This document shows positions 33,958 through 42,869 of a stretch of DNA of 64,000 bases, piece by piece. This DNA is from Desulfovibrio sp. OttesenSCG-928-G15 (GTDB taxonomy: Bacteria; Desulfobacterota; Desulfovibrionia; Desulfovibrionales; Desulfovibrionaceae), in the NCBI GenBank assembly GCA_030266525.1, contig JAJDIC010000001.1, positions 5,901-69,900 on the forward strand, given 5' to 3'. The notes under the pieces are model-generated. The model worked only from the letters and a program-made list of their open reading frames with translations. It searched no databases and was not told where the DNA came from. Position 1 is the first letter of the stretch. Every line of letters begins with the position of its first letter. The translations under genes were made by a program, and so were the position numbers.

Positions 33958-35085
33958 ATGACACACCCCGCGTCCCCTTGCGCTGTCGGCCTGTTTTCCG
34001 GCGGCCTCGACAGCATTCTTGCCATGCGCCTTGTGGCAGAACAGGGTATAGCTGTTACCGGCCTGCATTTTGTTTCTCCTTTTTTCGGCAAACCCGCGGC
34101 TATCCGGTATTGGAAGAAAACCTACGGCTTTTCCTTGAAAACCGTGGATGTATCGGAAGATTTCGCCGCGCTCCTTTCCCGTGGGCCGGTGCATGGCTTC
34201 GGCAGCGTGCTCAACCCTTGCGTTGACTGCAAAATTTTGATGCTGCGAAAGGCAAAAGCGATCATGGAAGAATCGGGCGCTTCCTTTATACTGTCCGGCG
34301 AGGTTTTGGGCCAGCGCCCCATGTCGCAAAGAAGGGATACGCTGAACGTGATCCGGCGTGACGCGGATGTGAAAGACTGCCTTTTGCGTCCCTTGAGCGC
34401 CCTGCATTTTGAACCCATTGCGGCAGAGCGGACCGGCCTTGTGGACCGCACCCGCCTTTTGAACCTGGCCGGGCGCGGACGCAAGGAACAGCTTGAGCTT
34501 GCGGCGCGAATGGGCATTAGCGAAATACCCACCCCCGGCGGGGGCTGTTTGCTGACGGAAAAGGAAAACGGACGCCGTTACTGGCCGTTGCTTAAATATC
34601 TGTCCGGTCCCGCTACGCCGGCTTCCGGGAAAAGCGGCCCGACAGCTGCGGATTTTCGCCTGGCCAATGTGGGTCGGCAGTATTGGCTAAGCCACGAACA
34701 GGGGGCCTGCTGGCTGAGTATCGGCAGGAACCAGCAGGATAACGACAGCCTGCAACAGCTTGCGCAAGAAAGCGATTACGTATTCAAGACCCGCGACTAT
34801 CCCGGCCCTGTCGCCGTAGGACGCATTGTTGCCGGGGAATGGCAGGACGCATTTGTGGCGAGTGCTGCGGCATTTGTGGCTTCTTATTCCCCCAAAGCCA
34901 GGGAACATGCAGCCGCGAGCGACGCAAAAGTAGCCGTGCGCGTGCACCGGGGGTCGCTGGACGCGCCGGGAGCTTCGGCAGAAGTGACTCCTTCGCGTGA
35001 GTCGGCTCCGGCCTGGCGGGAGTACGCCTGGGATGACGCCCGGCGTGAATTGAAAGAGCGCCTTGCCGGAGCAGCTATCACGTAG
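33958..35085 (+). CDS. PP-loop ATPase (ThiI/MnmA-like) with NFACT-R-like C-terminal domain
   Basis: A 375-residue cytoplasmic protein. The N-terminal half is a PP-loop adenylating domain: GLFSGGLDSILA (residues 11-22), NPCVDCKI with a CxxC pair, and FILSGEVLGQRPMSQRRD, as in tRNA thiolation enzymes of the ThiI/MnmA group. A further Cys lies in TPGGGCLLTEKENG. Residues about 220-285 (ADFRLANVGRQYWLSH...WLSIGRNQQDND) resemble the NFACT-R RNA-binding domain described in fusion with PP-loop proteins. A tRNA or rRNA thiolation role is likely; the exact nucleoside is unknown. The C-terminal 90 residues are low in conservation. Confidence 0.8.
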   Translation: MTHPASPCAVGLFSGGLDSILAMRLVAEQGIAVTGLHFVSPFFGKPAAIRYWKKTYGFSLKTVDVSEDFAALLSRGPVHGFGSVLNPCVDCKILMLRKAKAIMEESGASFILSGEVLGQRPMSQRRDTLNVIRRDADVKDCLLRPLSALHFEPIAAERTGLVDRTRLLNLAGRGRKEQLELAARMGISEIPTPGGGCLLTEKENGRRYWPLLKYLSGPATPASGKSGPTAADFRLANVGRQYWLSHEQGACWLSIGRNQQDNDSLQQLAQESDYVFKTRDYPGPVAVGRIVAGEWQDAFVASAAAFVASYSPKAREHAAASDAKVAVRVHRGSLDAPGASAEVTPSRESAPAWREYAWDDARRELKERLAGAAIT

Positions 35086-35285
35086 CGTGTGGCTCTTTCC
35101 GGCTTCCATCAGGGCGGAATAACGGTGCTTTCTCCTTACGGCGCATGGTGAAATTCTTTTGTTGGGAATTGCGTCACCTTCACCTTGAAAGACGCCGATT
35201 TCCCGCTTGTCATGCCGCAAAGTCTCTGATACACATCCCGCACCTGAATTGGCTCAGGAATCTTTTTGTTGGTCGGAGGAAACGT

Positions 35286-37025
35286 ATGTCATCAACTTCA
35301 GAACACGAAATGGGCCTCGATATGGAAATGAATTTCGAGAGTGCCCTGGAAAACTACCTGAACCCGGATTTCGGCGATCTCGAAGAAGGGTCCATTGTCA
35401 AAGGGGAAGTCGTACGCATTGACGCGGACAACATCCTTGTTGACGTGAACTTCAAATCGGAAGGGCAAATCCCGGCAAGCGAATTTCGCGATCCTTCCGG
35501 GAACATCTCTGTCAAGGTGGGCGACAAGGTCGACGTGTACGTCGTTCGCAAAAACGAGATGGAAGGCACAATTACGCTGTCGTATGAAAAAGCCAAGCGC
35601 ATGCAGCTTTTCGACCAGCTTGAAGACGTGCAGGAAAAGAATGCTACCTGTAAGGGCACCATTCTGCGCCGGATCAAGGGCGGCTATACCGTCGATCTCG
35701 GCGGGGTGGAAGCCTTCCTGCCCGGTTCTCATGTAGACCTTCGCCCCGTGCCGGACATGGACGCCCTGGTGAATCAGGAATATGAATTCCGTGTTCTCAA
35801 GATCAACCGCCGCCGCAGCAACGTTATCGTTTCCCGCCGCGTATTGCTTGAAGAGGAGCGTGATTCCAAGCGTCAGGATCTGTTAGGCACCTTGTCCGAA
35901 GAACAAATGGTCAAGGGGCGCGTCAAAAACATCACCGAATACGGTGTGTTTGTTGACCTTGGCGGGCTTGACGGCCTTCTGCACATCACGGATATGTCCT
36001 GGAAGCGTATTCGCCATCCCAAGGAAATGGTCACCATGGGTCAGGAACTGGAACTGAAAGTTCTTTCCTTTGACCGTGACAACCAAAAGGTCTCCCTCGG
36101 CCTCAAGCAGCTTGTTGCCGACCCCTGGCAGGATATCACCGCCAAGTTCCCGAGCGGCGCCCACCTGAACGGCAAGGTGACCAACCTTGTGGACTATGGC
36201 GCTTTTGTGGAACTGGAACCCGGCGTTGAAGGTCTGGTGCACATTTCTGAAATGTCTTGGACCCGCAAGCTTCGTCATCCTTCCCAGATGGTGAAGGTAG
36301 GCGAGGAAGTGGATGTGGTTATCCTTGGCGTTGACCAGGACAAAAAACGCATCTCCCTCGGCATGAAGCAGGTCAAGCCCAACCCCTGGGAAGTGGTGGC
36401 TGAGAAGTTCCCCGAAGGCACAGTGCTCGAAGGAGCGATCAAGAACATCACCGAATTCGGCATGTTCATTGGTATCGAAGACGGCATTGACGGCCTTATT
36501 CACGTTTCCGACATCAGCTGGACCAAAAAAATACGCCATCCGAGCGAAGCGTATCAGGTGGGCGACATGGTGCAGGCCAAAGTGCTTACCGTTGACCAGG
36601 AAAACGAAAAGTTCACCCTGGGCATCAAGCAACTTACCGAAGACCCCTGGTCGTATGTGCCTGACCGTTACCCGGTAGGCTCTCTTGTGGAAGGCCTGAT
36701 CACCAACATCACTGACTTCGGCGTGTTTGTGGAAGTGGAAGAAGGCATTGAAGGGCTGGTGCACGTTTCTGAAATCAGCAACAAAAAGATCAAGTCTCCT
36801 TCTGAAATGTTCAAGGAAGGCGTTACCATTCAGGCGAAAGTCATTCATGTTTCCGCTGAAGAGCGCCGCCTCGGCCTTTCCATCAAGCAGCTCAAGGAAG
36901 AAGAGGACCGCAAAAAGCCGAAAGAATTCCGCGCAGGCGGAAGCGACGGCAGCAGCGGTCAGACCCTGGGCGACCTGCTCAAGCAGGCCACCGAGGAAGC
37001 GCAGGAACAAAACGAAAACGAATAG
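35286..37025 (+). CDS. rpsA: 30S ribosomal protein S1
   Basis: A 579-residue translation factor that binds mRNA on the 30S subunit. Six S1/OB repeats are visible, beginning GSIVKGEVV, ATCKGTILR, MVKGRVKNITEYGVFVDLGG, HLNGKVTNLVDYGAFVELE, VLEGAIKNITEFGMFIGIE and LVEGLITNITDFGVFVEVE. ATG 35286 follows GGAGG; the frame is open upstream to 35145 but that part is leader. Codon choice is strongly biased toward C-ending codons, as expected for high expression. A strong terminator follows at 37053. The 200-base leader may carry S1 autoregulation, not demonstrated here. Confidence 0.97.
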   Translation: MSSTSEHEMGLDMEMNFESALENYLNPDFGDLEEGSIVKGEVVRIDADNILVDVNFKSEGQIPASEFRDPSGNISVKVGDKVDVYVVRKNEMEGTITLSYEKAKRMQLFDQLEDVQEKNATCKGTILRRIKGGYTVDLGGVEAFLPGSHVDLRPVPDMDALVNQEYEFRVLKINRRRSNVIVSRRVLLEEERDSKRQDLLGTLSEEQMVKGRVKNITEYGVFVDLGGLDGLLHITDMSWKRIRHPKEMVTMGQELELKVLSFDRDNQKVSLGLKQLVADPWQDITAKFPSGAHLNGKVTNLVDYGAFVELEPGVEGLVHISEMSWTRKLRHPSQMVKVGEEVDVVILGVDQDKKRISLGMKQVKPNPWEVVAEKFPEGTVLEGAIKNITEFGMFIGIEDGIDGLIHVSDISWTKKIRHPSEAYQVGDMVQAKVLTVDQENEKFTLGIKQLTEDPWSYVPDRYPVGSLVEGLITNITDFGVFVEVEEGIEGLVHVSEISNKKIKSPSEMFKEGVTIQAKVIHVSAEERRLGLSIKQLKEEEDRKKPKEFRAGGSDGSSGQTLGDLLKQATEEAQEQNENE

Positions 37026-37052
37026 TACCACTTTTCGTTTCGTCTACGTATA

Positions 37053-37095
37053 AAAACGGTTTGGGGTGCCCGCACCCCAAACCGTTTTCTCTTTT
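37053..37095 (+). terminator. Intrinsic terminator of rpsA
   Basis: A perfect 16-bp stem AAAACGGTTTGGGGTG/CACCCCAAACCGTTTT with a 4-base loop and CTCTTTTT after it. Confidence 0.92.
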
Positions 37096-37136
37096 TCTGA
37101 CCGGGCCGCATCCAGCCGGAGGCGCACAGGCGAGAT

Positions 37137-38549
37137 TTATTCCATAAGCGGCAAGATGAAGAAAAAGACATTGCCGCCCTTAGCAGGCTCATAGCCGACA
37201 ATGCCTTTGTGTTCGCTAATGATTTCCCGAACAAAAAAGAGGCCGTGCCCGGTGCCGTGCTGCCCGCCGGAGTTGGAGGCGCGGAAGTTGTCGTCAAAAA
37301 GGTGTTCCGCTTCCCCCTCGGGGATATGCTGCCCGGAACTGAAAACGGTAACCCTGACGCCAGGCTTGCCCGGGCCGAAAATATCCGGTTGTACGGTGGC
37401 TGTGCAGCGTACCTCGCCCAGGGCGCCGCTATGCAGTGGACGGGCGTATTTGACCGCGTTGGAGAGCATGTTCGCCAGAACCTGGCTGATAAGCCCGAGG
37501 TCTGCGTCTACCATAAAGGGCTGCACCGGGAACGAGGGCAGGCTCTCTTGCCGGACAAGCCCGCGTTCTTCCAGCAGCGGTCTGAAACGCTCACACTGAG
37601 GCACAACAATCAGTCCATTCAAGTCAATGCGCGAGCGGCGTAACACATAGTGGCCGAAGTCAAAATGCCCTTGCCGGAGCAGGCTTTCAAGGAAGAGGGC
37701 ACTGTTTTTGAAGTTGCCCATGATGCCCTTGGTGTGCTCTGCCATTTTTGTTTGCAGCACACGTATGTCATGTACCATGACATCGTCCGGGGGGCCTTCC
37801 ATCAGGTGCGATAGTGATTCTATTTGCCCTTGCAGTTGCGAAATCATGAGTTTGATTCGCATATTGGGGGTAACGATGTTATGCCCGATGTCGTGGGCCA
37901 GTTTGCGTAAAAAGATAATGTGGCGCTCGTTGCGCTGGGCAAGAATTTTGTTGTGCAGGCAAAAGCCGACCCGGTTGGCGAACTTCTCCAGAAAAAGAAG
38001 GTCGTGCCCGTCAAAGGTCTTGTTGACGTGCAGCACAAGAACGCCCAGCAGTACGGACTCGTCCGGGCCATCAAGTTGTGTGATGTGCTGTGTATCGTGC
38101 AGCGAGTCGGGCTGCGCACCGGGCAGCGAGTCGCTATGGGGTGTGCCCGGGGTGACGCCGGGCGCGTCGGGAACAAACGCGGTTTTGTCCCGAACCGGGA
38201 TGGAGCAGTGCCTTTCATCGCTCCAGATATCGGGCCGCAATTCCGGTGTAAAGTCTTTGTCCGGGGAAACAGGCGGCGTCATCAGCACAAGCGCCCCGGA
38301 ATCGTTTTTCAGATAAAGTTCTGCTTCATAATGAAAGAACATTTGCAGGACGAGCACGGCAAGGGCGTGAATTTGCTCGGGTTCTTCAAATTCTTGGGCC
38401 AGGTCGAAAAATATGTTGATGGCGCAAGACTGCGGGCCGGTAAAGCGATAGGACGCGTAGTCCCGCATTTTCAGGTTAACGCGCGAGCGAACTGAATCCA
38501 GAAGTGAACTGGATGTGTGGATGGAAGTCGGGTTGTTGCGCTGGTCCAT
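37137..38549 (-). CDS. Sensor histidine kinase (orphan)
   Basis: A soluble kinase of about 470 residues without membrane helices. Residues about 40-200 form a GAF-like sensory region with a low-complexity insert rich in Asp, Ser and Pro (TPGTPHSDSLPGAQPDSLHDTQH). The dimerisation/H-box is LRKLAHDIGHNIVTPNMRIK; the ATPase has DLGLISQVLANMLSNAVKYA (N box), a degenerate G1 region (VTVFSSGQHIP, where DNGxGI is usual) and GTGHGLFFVREI (G2). The missing DxGxG may lower ATP binding. Start is uncertain: ATG 38549 with AAGAG close by, or TTG 38588. No response regulator is adjacent. Confidence 0.82.
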   Translation of the reverse strand: MDQRNNPTSIHTSSSLLDSVRSRVNLKMRDYASYRFTGPQSCAINIFFDLAQEFEEPEQIHALAVLVLQMFFHYEAELYLKNDSGALVLMTPPVSPDKDFTPELRPDIWSDERHCSIPVRDKTAFVPDAPGVTPGTPHSDSLPGAQPDSLHDTQHITQLDGPDESVLLGVLVLHVNKTFDGHDLLFLEKFANRVGFCLHNKILAQRNERHIIFLRKLAHDIGHNIVTPNMRIKLMISQLQGQIESLSHLMEGPPDDVMVHDIRVLQTKMAEHTKGIMGNFKNSALFLESLLRQGHFDFGHYVLRRSRIDLNGLIVVPQCERFRPLLEERGLVRQESLPSFPVQPFMVDADLGLISQVLANMLSNAVKYARPLHSGALGEVRCTATVQPDIFGPGKPGVRVTVFSSGQHIPEGEAEHLFDDNFRASNSGGQHGTGHGLFFVREIISEHKGIVGYEPAKGGNVFFFILPLME

Positions 38550-39015
38550 ACACTCTTGCCATGGCGGTTTGAGAAAAAGATTGCACAAGTCCCAGGGGCG
38601 CTACAGAACATGGGCCACGGTAACGCGGAAAAAAGCCAAATCCTTGCCGCGCAAAATCTTGCGGACTGATCCTTGGGCGCAGACACGCGCACCAGGCGGG
38701 GCAAAGGAAAACCTGAAACGCCGGAATAAAAACACTCGAGCAAGCGTGTATCGGGCTTGGGCTGAACACCCTGTCTTCTGCACACACTAGCTTGCTTGAT
38801 ATATATATGTAAAGGGTGGCTGTGGAAAAAATAGGAAATTGACAGAAAGGCTTTTACAGGGCGATATTTGTTCTGGTAAAGCTTGATTCCTGAAGAAACT
38901 TCAAGATTATTGCATTGTGCTGTGGTGTGGGTTGGATTGCTCGCCTCGTCAGGGTACGCTGCATGGGGCATGCGCCTTTTCCGTATGTCGGGTTTATGAA
39001 ACAGGGGCCATTCCA
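38550..39015. other. 466-base divergent intergenic region
   Basis: The region separates the histidine kinase (minus) and the PilZ gene (plus). It contains a TATATATAT tract near 38801 and a promoter-like pair at 38839. Short open frames here have no recognisable product. Confidence 0.45.
38839..38868 (+). promoter_or_regulatory. Candidate sigma-70 promoter of the PilZ gene
   Basis: TTGACA at 38839-38844, 18-base spacer, GATATT at 38863-38868; about 150 bases ahead of the PilZ start. Confidence 0.4.
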
Positions 39016-39366
39016 ATGGTTGATTTCGGCTCACAAGAGAACAGCAACAGGCGGGCGTATCAAAGAGTGCCGCTGGACGCGCCTTTTTTTGCCACCATAC
39101 ATCGGCAGGGAGAAGCGCTGAATGTGCTTATCGTTGACTGTAGCCGGGGCGGCATGCAATTTGCCCTGCCGCCTGGGGTGCCCATGCCGGAAGAGTGGCT
39201 CGGCTCTCCCGTATTTATTTCCGGGCTGCCGGCGGTCTTTGATGCAGACGGTAACGGCTGTCCGGCGATTTTGAACTGGCTGGGCAGCAGCAGGTGCGGC
39301 GTCCGCTTTGAACAACCGCTTGCCTTTACCGACGAAGCGTTACGTTCTGTGCTCGACAGCTTTTAG
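39016..39366 (+). CDS. PilZ-domain protein, probable cyclic-di-GMP receptor
   Basis: A single-domain protein of 116 residues. The c-di-GMP-binding signature is present in both parts: NRRAYQRVPLD (RxxxR type) near residue 11 and DCSRGGMQF (D/NxSxxG) near residue 40. It would couple the second messenger to motility, adhesion or polysaccharide output. ATG 39016 is chosen because the PilZ domain starts just after it and AGGGG lies upstream; the frame is open further upstream but encodes no known domain. It lies next to an orphan histidine kinase on the opposite strand. Confidence 0.85.
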   Translation: MVDFGSQENSNRRAYQRVPLDAPFFATIHRQGEALNVLIVDCSRGGMQFALPPGVPMPEEWLGSPVFISGLPAVFDADGNGCPAILNWLGSSRCGVRFEQPLAFTDEALRSVLDSF

Positions 39367-39381
39367 ATAATTTACTCTGCT

Positions 39382-39732
39382 CTAATGACCCGACCAGTCG
39401 AGTATGTGATTGAGACTGCGCGTGGACTGGCTAAAGGCTCCGTGTGTAAACACATGGCGCGTCAGGGTCCATGCTTCCATGTCCAGATAGTCCAGCTTTC
39501 CTGTGGCATCCCGGGCCAACGTTGTCGCCAGTTCGGCAAGTACCTCTTCAAGCGGAAAGTACAATCCTTCAAAGCTGATGCGCAGCAGTGCGCCTTCCTG
39601 AAACACAGTTTCCTCGCCCTCAGTGGACCTGTCGGCGATGGCCTGCTGCATGACTCGCGTAATGCGCTCCGCCGAGCCTTCGGGTGCGGCAGAAAAGGAA
39701 GCGTATACTTTTATCGGGGGTTGACTGACCAT
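39382..39732 (-). CDS. Conserved-looking protein of unknown function
   Basis: A 116-residue soluble protein from ATG 39732 (AGGCAGCT upstream); in-frame codons up to 39801 add a His-rich stretch with no ribosome site. The sequence VYASFSAAPEGSAERITRVMQQAI then FQEGALLRISFEGLYFPLEEVLAELATTL suggests an alpha/beta fold with a Ser/Thr-rich N-terminus. No family recognised. It is convergent with the PilZ gene with only 15 bases between stops. Confidence 0.6.
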   Translation of the reverse strand: MVSQPPIKVYASFSAAPEGSAERITRVMQQAIADRSTEGEETVFQEGALLRISFEGLYFPLEEVLAELATTLARDATGKLDYLDMEAWTLTRHVFTHGAFSQSTRSLNHILDWSGH

Positions 39733-39890
39733 AGCTGCCTGTCTGTATGCGATGTGCCTGTGTGTATGCGGCGTAGTGCCGGTATGCCGCGTTTTGTTCA
39801 ATATCGCCTCTGATAGTCGGCGTATGTGGCGATTCTCACGTCAGCGCTGTGTTCGCGGGTACGGTATAGTGAAGCTCCAGGGGCGAACTT

Positions 39891-40943
39891 TTATTTGAGC
39901 GAAGTCTGTTTGCCGCCGCATTTACCGGCGGAAATGGTCCATTCAAGCATGGCGCAGTCGCCAAGCGCACAGGCTTTTTCCACGTCGGAGCACAGGTCCG
40001 TGTCATGCAGAACGAGCCGGGCCATGGCTCTGTGCCGGTAATAGACCGGGTTGTGGGGAGAAAGGCTGACCGCCGTGGTAAAACTTTGCAGGGCCTTTTT
40101 CGGTAAAAAGCGCTTGAGCAGGGTGGTGCCCATCACGTTGTGAACCCTGGCATAGCCGGGCAGGGTGGCTATGGCTTTTGCCGCAATTTTCATGGCGGTG
40201 AAAGAATCGTCATCTTGCAGGGCATACTCGGCGAGAGCGCAACCGACAAGCGGGTTCCCGGGGGTATGGCGTTCGGTTTCAGCCATTTGTCCGCGTATGT
40301 TGCCCGGTGCGGGCAGATTGTAGCCATAGGCGGCGATTAACGGGAAAACTTTTTGCATGGAGCGCATTTGCCCGACAACATACTCCAGCTCATGGGCTGT
40401 TTTTTTTCCGCCGCTGTCGCGCATATTGCGCCCATAGAGCATTTCGGCGGCTTTGTCATAGCAGGTCAGCAACCTGGTCTGGTATTCGGCCCCGGCGGAG
40501 TACATTTCGATGAGATCCTGCCGGACAAGGGCATCCTTGAGCAGCTCGGCCTGCTTTTTTTGGGGAGTCAGGGTCAGGGTTACTGTGGCCATGTGGCCCG
40601 TTTCGGACTGGGAAACTTTTTTTTCAGATATTTTGCCGGAATAGAGCATTCTGGCCATGCCGCGAAGGCGCAGCCGCATGTCCGGCGCTTCTGCTTCCGA
40701 AGTTTTTTGGTGCAGCAGACGTTGGGAAATAAAAAGCGCAGCCCTTTCGTAAGCCTCCACTTCGGCTGCTGCGAAGGCGGCGGCTTCTGCCTGGAGCCTG
40801 TGTATCTCCTTGCCATAGGGCCTTTGTTGTGTAACAAGTATGTCGGCGAACGCGAGAAGAGGAAGAAACGCCTGTGTCACTAGTCCTAGACAGACGAACA
40901 GGGCGTAGCCGCATAGTTGAAGCCTGACGCGATGCAAAATCAT
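39891..40943 (-). CDS. Secreted TPR-like protein of unknown function
   Basis: A 350-residue protein with a signal peptide (LCGYALFVCLGLVTQAFLPLLAFAD). A long amphipathic helical segment rich in Ala/Glu follows (LQAEAAAFAAAEVEAYERAALFISQRLL), then a beta segment (GHMATVTLTLTPQKKQ), and two to three TPR-like repeats at the C-terminus (YARVHNVMGTTLLKRFLPKKALQSFTTAVSLSPHNPVYYRHRAMARL). Four Cys near the end could form disulfides. ATG 40943 gives the signal peptide directly at the N-terminus; an open frame upstream to 41081 is not coding-like. Family not recognised. Confidence 0.7.
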   Translation of the reverse strand: MILHRVRLQLCGYALFVCLGLVTQAFLPLLAFADILVTQQRPYGKEIHRLQAEAAAFAAAEVEAYERAALFISQRLLHQKTSEAEAPDMRLRLRGMARMLYSGKISEKKVSQSETGHMATVTLTLTPQKKQAELLKDALVRQDLIEMYSAGAEYQTRLLTCYDKAAEMLYGRNMRDSGGKKTAHELEYVVGQMRSMQKVFPLIAAYGYNLPAPGNIRGQMAETERHTPGNPLVGCALAEYALQDDDSFTAMKIAAKAIATLPGYARVHNVMGTTLLKRFLPKKALQSFTTAVSLSPHNPVYYRHRAMARLVLHDTDLCSDVEKACALGDCAMLEWTISAGKCGGKQTSLK

Positions 40944-41369
40944 TGAGCAATCTGCCTTTGAGGGTGCACGCCACTGCCGGCACCTGGCTTGCCGCTTCGG
41001 CTGGCGAGCTGCAAATACCGTCCGGGAGTATGGCTGCGGGAAAAAACTTTTAAAAAAGTAGTGGGGCGATACTTGCCACACGTCTGCCTTTCTTGCTACA
41101 CTACTTCAAGTGTTGGAGCAAAAGCTAGAGTGCTTGCGTAAAATATTCGGCCTCAGGTAAAAATATCAGGTTTTCCACACGAATTATTTGAAATTGCTTT
41201 TTCTTTATTGACTAGCCGTTTTATTCTTGGCAAAAAATAGTTAAGAATCTTAAATTAGGGTTGACATTGTAGCCATGCTCTGTAAAAGCATTGGCACTTA
41301 AGGTGTAAACACAAAAGCAAGTTGCAGTCCCGCTGCTTGCAAATTAACCACATTGCCACGGAGATAGTG
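40944..41369. other. 426-base region upstream of the HU gene
   Basis: A gene-free divergent region that becomes AT-rich after about 41090. It contains the HU promoter at 41261 and several A/T tracts (for example CTTTTTCTTTATT near 41190) that may be UP-type or bent DNA. No gene or RNA gene recognised. Confidence 0.5.
41261..41288 (+). promoter_or_regulatory. Sigma-70 promoter of the HU gene
   Basis: Consensus -35 TTGACA (41261-41266), 16-base spacer, TAAAAG as -10 (41283-41288), preceded by AT-rich DNA; the HU start codon is 81 bases downstream. Confidence 0.55.
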
Positions 41370-41645
41370 ATGACCAAAGCTGAACTGGTACAAAAAATTC
41401 ATGCCAAATCCGGCCTTGCTACCAAAACCCAGGCGGAAGCCGCTCTTGACGCCCTGATTGCTACCCTGACCGACGCCATGAAAGCCGGCGATACCGTGAC
41501 TTTCACCGGTTTTGGCAGCTTCAAGGTGACCCAGCGCGCCGCCCGCAAAGGCCGTAACCCCCGCACCGGCAAAGAGATCAACATCCCCGCCGGCAAAGCG
41601 GTCAAGTTTACCCCCGGCAAAGCTCTGAAAGAAGCCGTAAAATAA
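41370..41645 (+). CDS. hup: DNA-binding protein HU
   Basis: A histone-like nucleoid protein of 91 residues, the usual HU length. MTKAELVQKIHAKSG, the dimer core GDTVTFTGFGSFKVTQRAARKGRNPRTGKEINIPAGKAVKF with the DNA-intercalating Pro (RNPRTG) and the final GKALKEAV are all diagnostic for HU. ATG 41370 follows GGAG. It is preceded by a good promoter and followed by a strong terminator, so it is a single-gene transcript. Confidence 0.97.
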   Translation: MTKAELVQKIHAKSGLATKTQAEAALDALIATLTDAMKAGDTVTFTGFGSFKVTQRAARKGRNPRTGKEINIPAGKAVKFTPGKALKEAVK

Positions 41646-41663
41646 GTTTTCCCTTCTGTTTTT

Positions 41664-41709
41664 GTACAAATAAAAAACCGCCTTTTGCGAGGCGGTTTTT
41701 TATTTGTAC
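41664..41709. terminator. Intrinsic terminator of the HU gene
   Basis: A perfect 19-bp stem containing AAAAAACCGCC/GGCGGTTTTTT around an 8-base loop; the T6 tract in the 3' arm ends the HU transcript. Symmetry makes it active on both strands. Confidence 0.93.
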
Positions 41710-41846
41710 ATTGTAAGGCTTTGGGGCATTTTGCCCCTGGATAGTGTTGGCAAGAGATGTCTTTTGCCCTCTGCCCGCGTTGCTACAGAACCCCTTGAAG
41801 ACCATGGGCGAAAGCGCCCCCTCTCTCCGGGTAAACCTGCCGCGCC

Positions 41847-42686
41847 TTGGCAGTGAACAAAATCCAAATTCATGTGACACTATTCAAGCCACAACCGGAG
41901 CTGCTTGTGGAATGGATTGACCCCTTGCACCTTGGCCTTGCAGGCCTGTGTATTGTCACTGTTGCGGCGTTTTTTGCCGGGTTTGTTGATAGCGTCGCCG
42001 GCGGCGGGGGGCTTATCAGCCTTCCGGCAGCGCTTCTTGCTGGTTTGCCGCCCCATCTGGCTCTGGGCACGGGCAAGTTTATGGCCTCGCTCGGCACTAC
42101 CGCTTCTTTTCTTACCTACGCAAGGCACAAAGCTATTCTATGGAAGGTTGCGGCCATCGGGTCTCCCTTTTCCTTTGCGGGGTCCGCGCTTGGCTCGCAG
42201 GCGGCGCTCTGGCTTGATAATGCCGTTCTTGGTAAAATTATTCTCTGTCTTTTGCCTGTAGCGGCCCTTCTGACGTTTATGCCCATACGCGAGGGGCACA
42301 GGGAAAAAGACAGCAACCCCGTGGCTCTTTGGGTGCTTACCCCTGTTATCTGTTCTGCTATCGGGTTTTATGACGGATTTTTCGGCCCGGGAACCGGCAG
42401 TTTTTTTCTGCTTTGCCTGCATTTTTTTCTTGGGCTTAACCTGATTGCTGCAACCGGCACGGCCAAGGCCTTCAACCTGGCCTCCAACCTGAGCAGCCTG
42501 GGTATATTTCTGGTGAACGCAAAAATTTATTATTTTGTTGCAATTCCCATGGCCCTTGCCAATATTGCCGGTAATGTCTGCGGAAGTAAAATGGCCTTGC
42601 GCGGTGGTCCCAAGGTTATCAAACGCATGTTATTGCTTTCGCTTTTACTGCTGTTTGCATCCCTTGTGTGGCGCTATTTTGCATAG
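41847..42686 (+). CDS. TauE/SafE-family permease (putative sulfite/organosulfonate exporter)
   Basis: A 279-residue inner-membrane protein with about eight hydrophobic segments. The two half-repeats of the family are visible: FFAGFVDSVAGGGGLISLPAAL...GTGKFMASLGT and IGFYDGFFGPGTGSFFLL...ATGTAKAFNLASNL. Members export sulfite, sulfoacetate or take up small organic acids; the substrate here is not determined. The start is uncertain: TTG 41847, GTG 41853 and GTG 41874 are all in frame with weak ribosome sites. Confidence 0.88.
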   Translation: MAVNKIQIHVTLFKPQPELLVEWIDPLHLGLAGLCIVTVAAFFAGFVDSVAGGGGLISLPAALLAGLPPHLALGTGKFMASLGTTASFLTYARHKAILWKVAAIGSPFSFAGSALGSQAALWLDNAVLGKIILCLLPVAALLTFMPIREGHREKDSNPVALWVLTPVICSAIGFYDGFFGPGTGSFFLLCLHFFLGLNLIAATGTAKAFNLASNLSSLGIFLVNAKIYYFVAIPMALANIAGNVCGSKMALRGGPKVIKRMLLLSLLLLFASLVWRYFA

Positions 42687-42869
42687 GCAGGCACAGTATG
42701 CGACCTTTCTTGCCATGTTTCTTGCCATGGGCTGACAACTAGGTGTTTATCCTGTATTATTCGACTGTCCTGCTTCATTGCCCTTATCCACCTGAATCTG
42801 ACACAGGGGCTGCTCTTGATAGCGGTTTTACATCAAGTACCAAGAGACAGTCGCTGACCGGGGAAAAGA

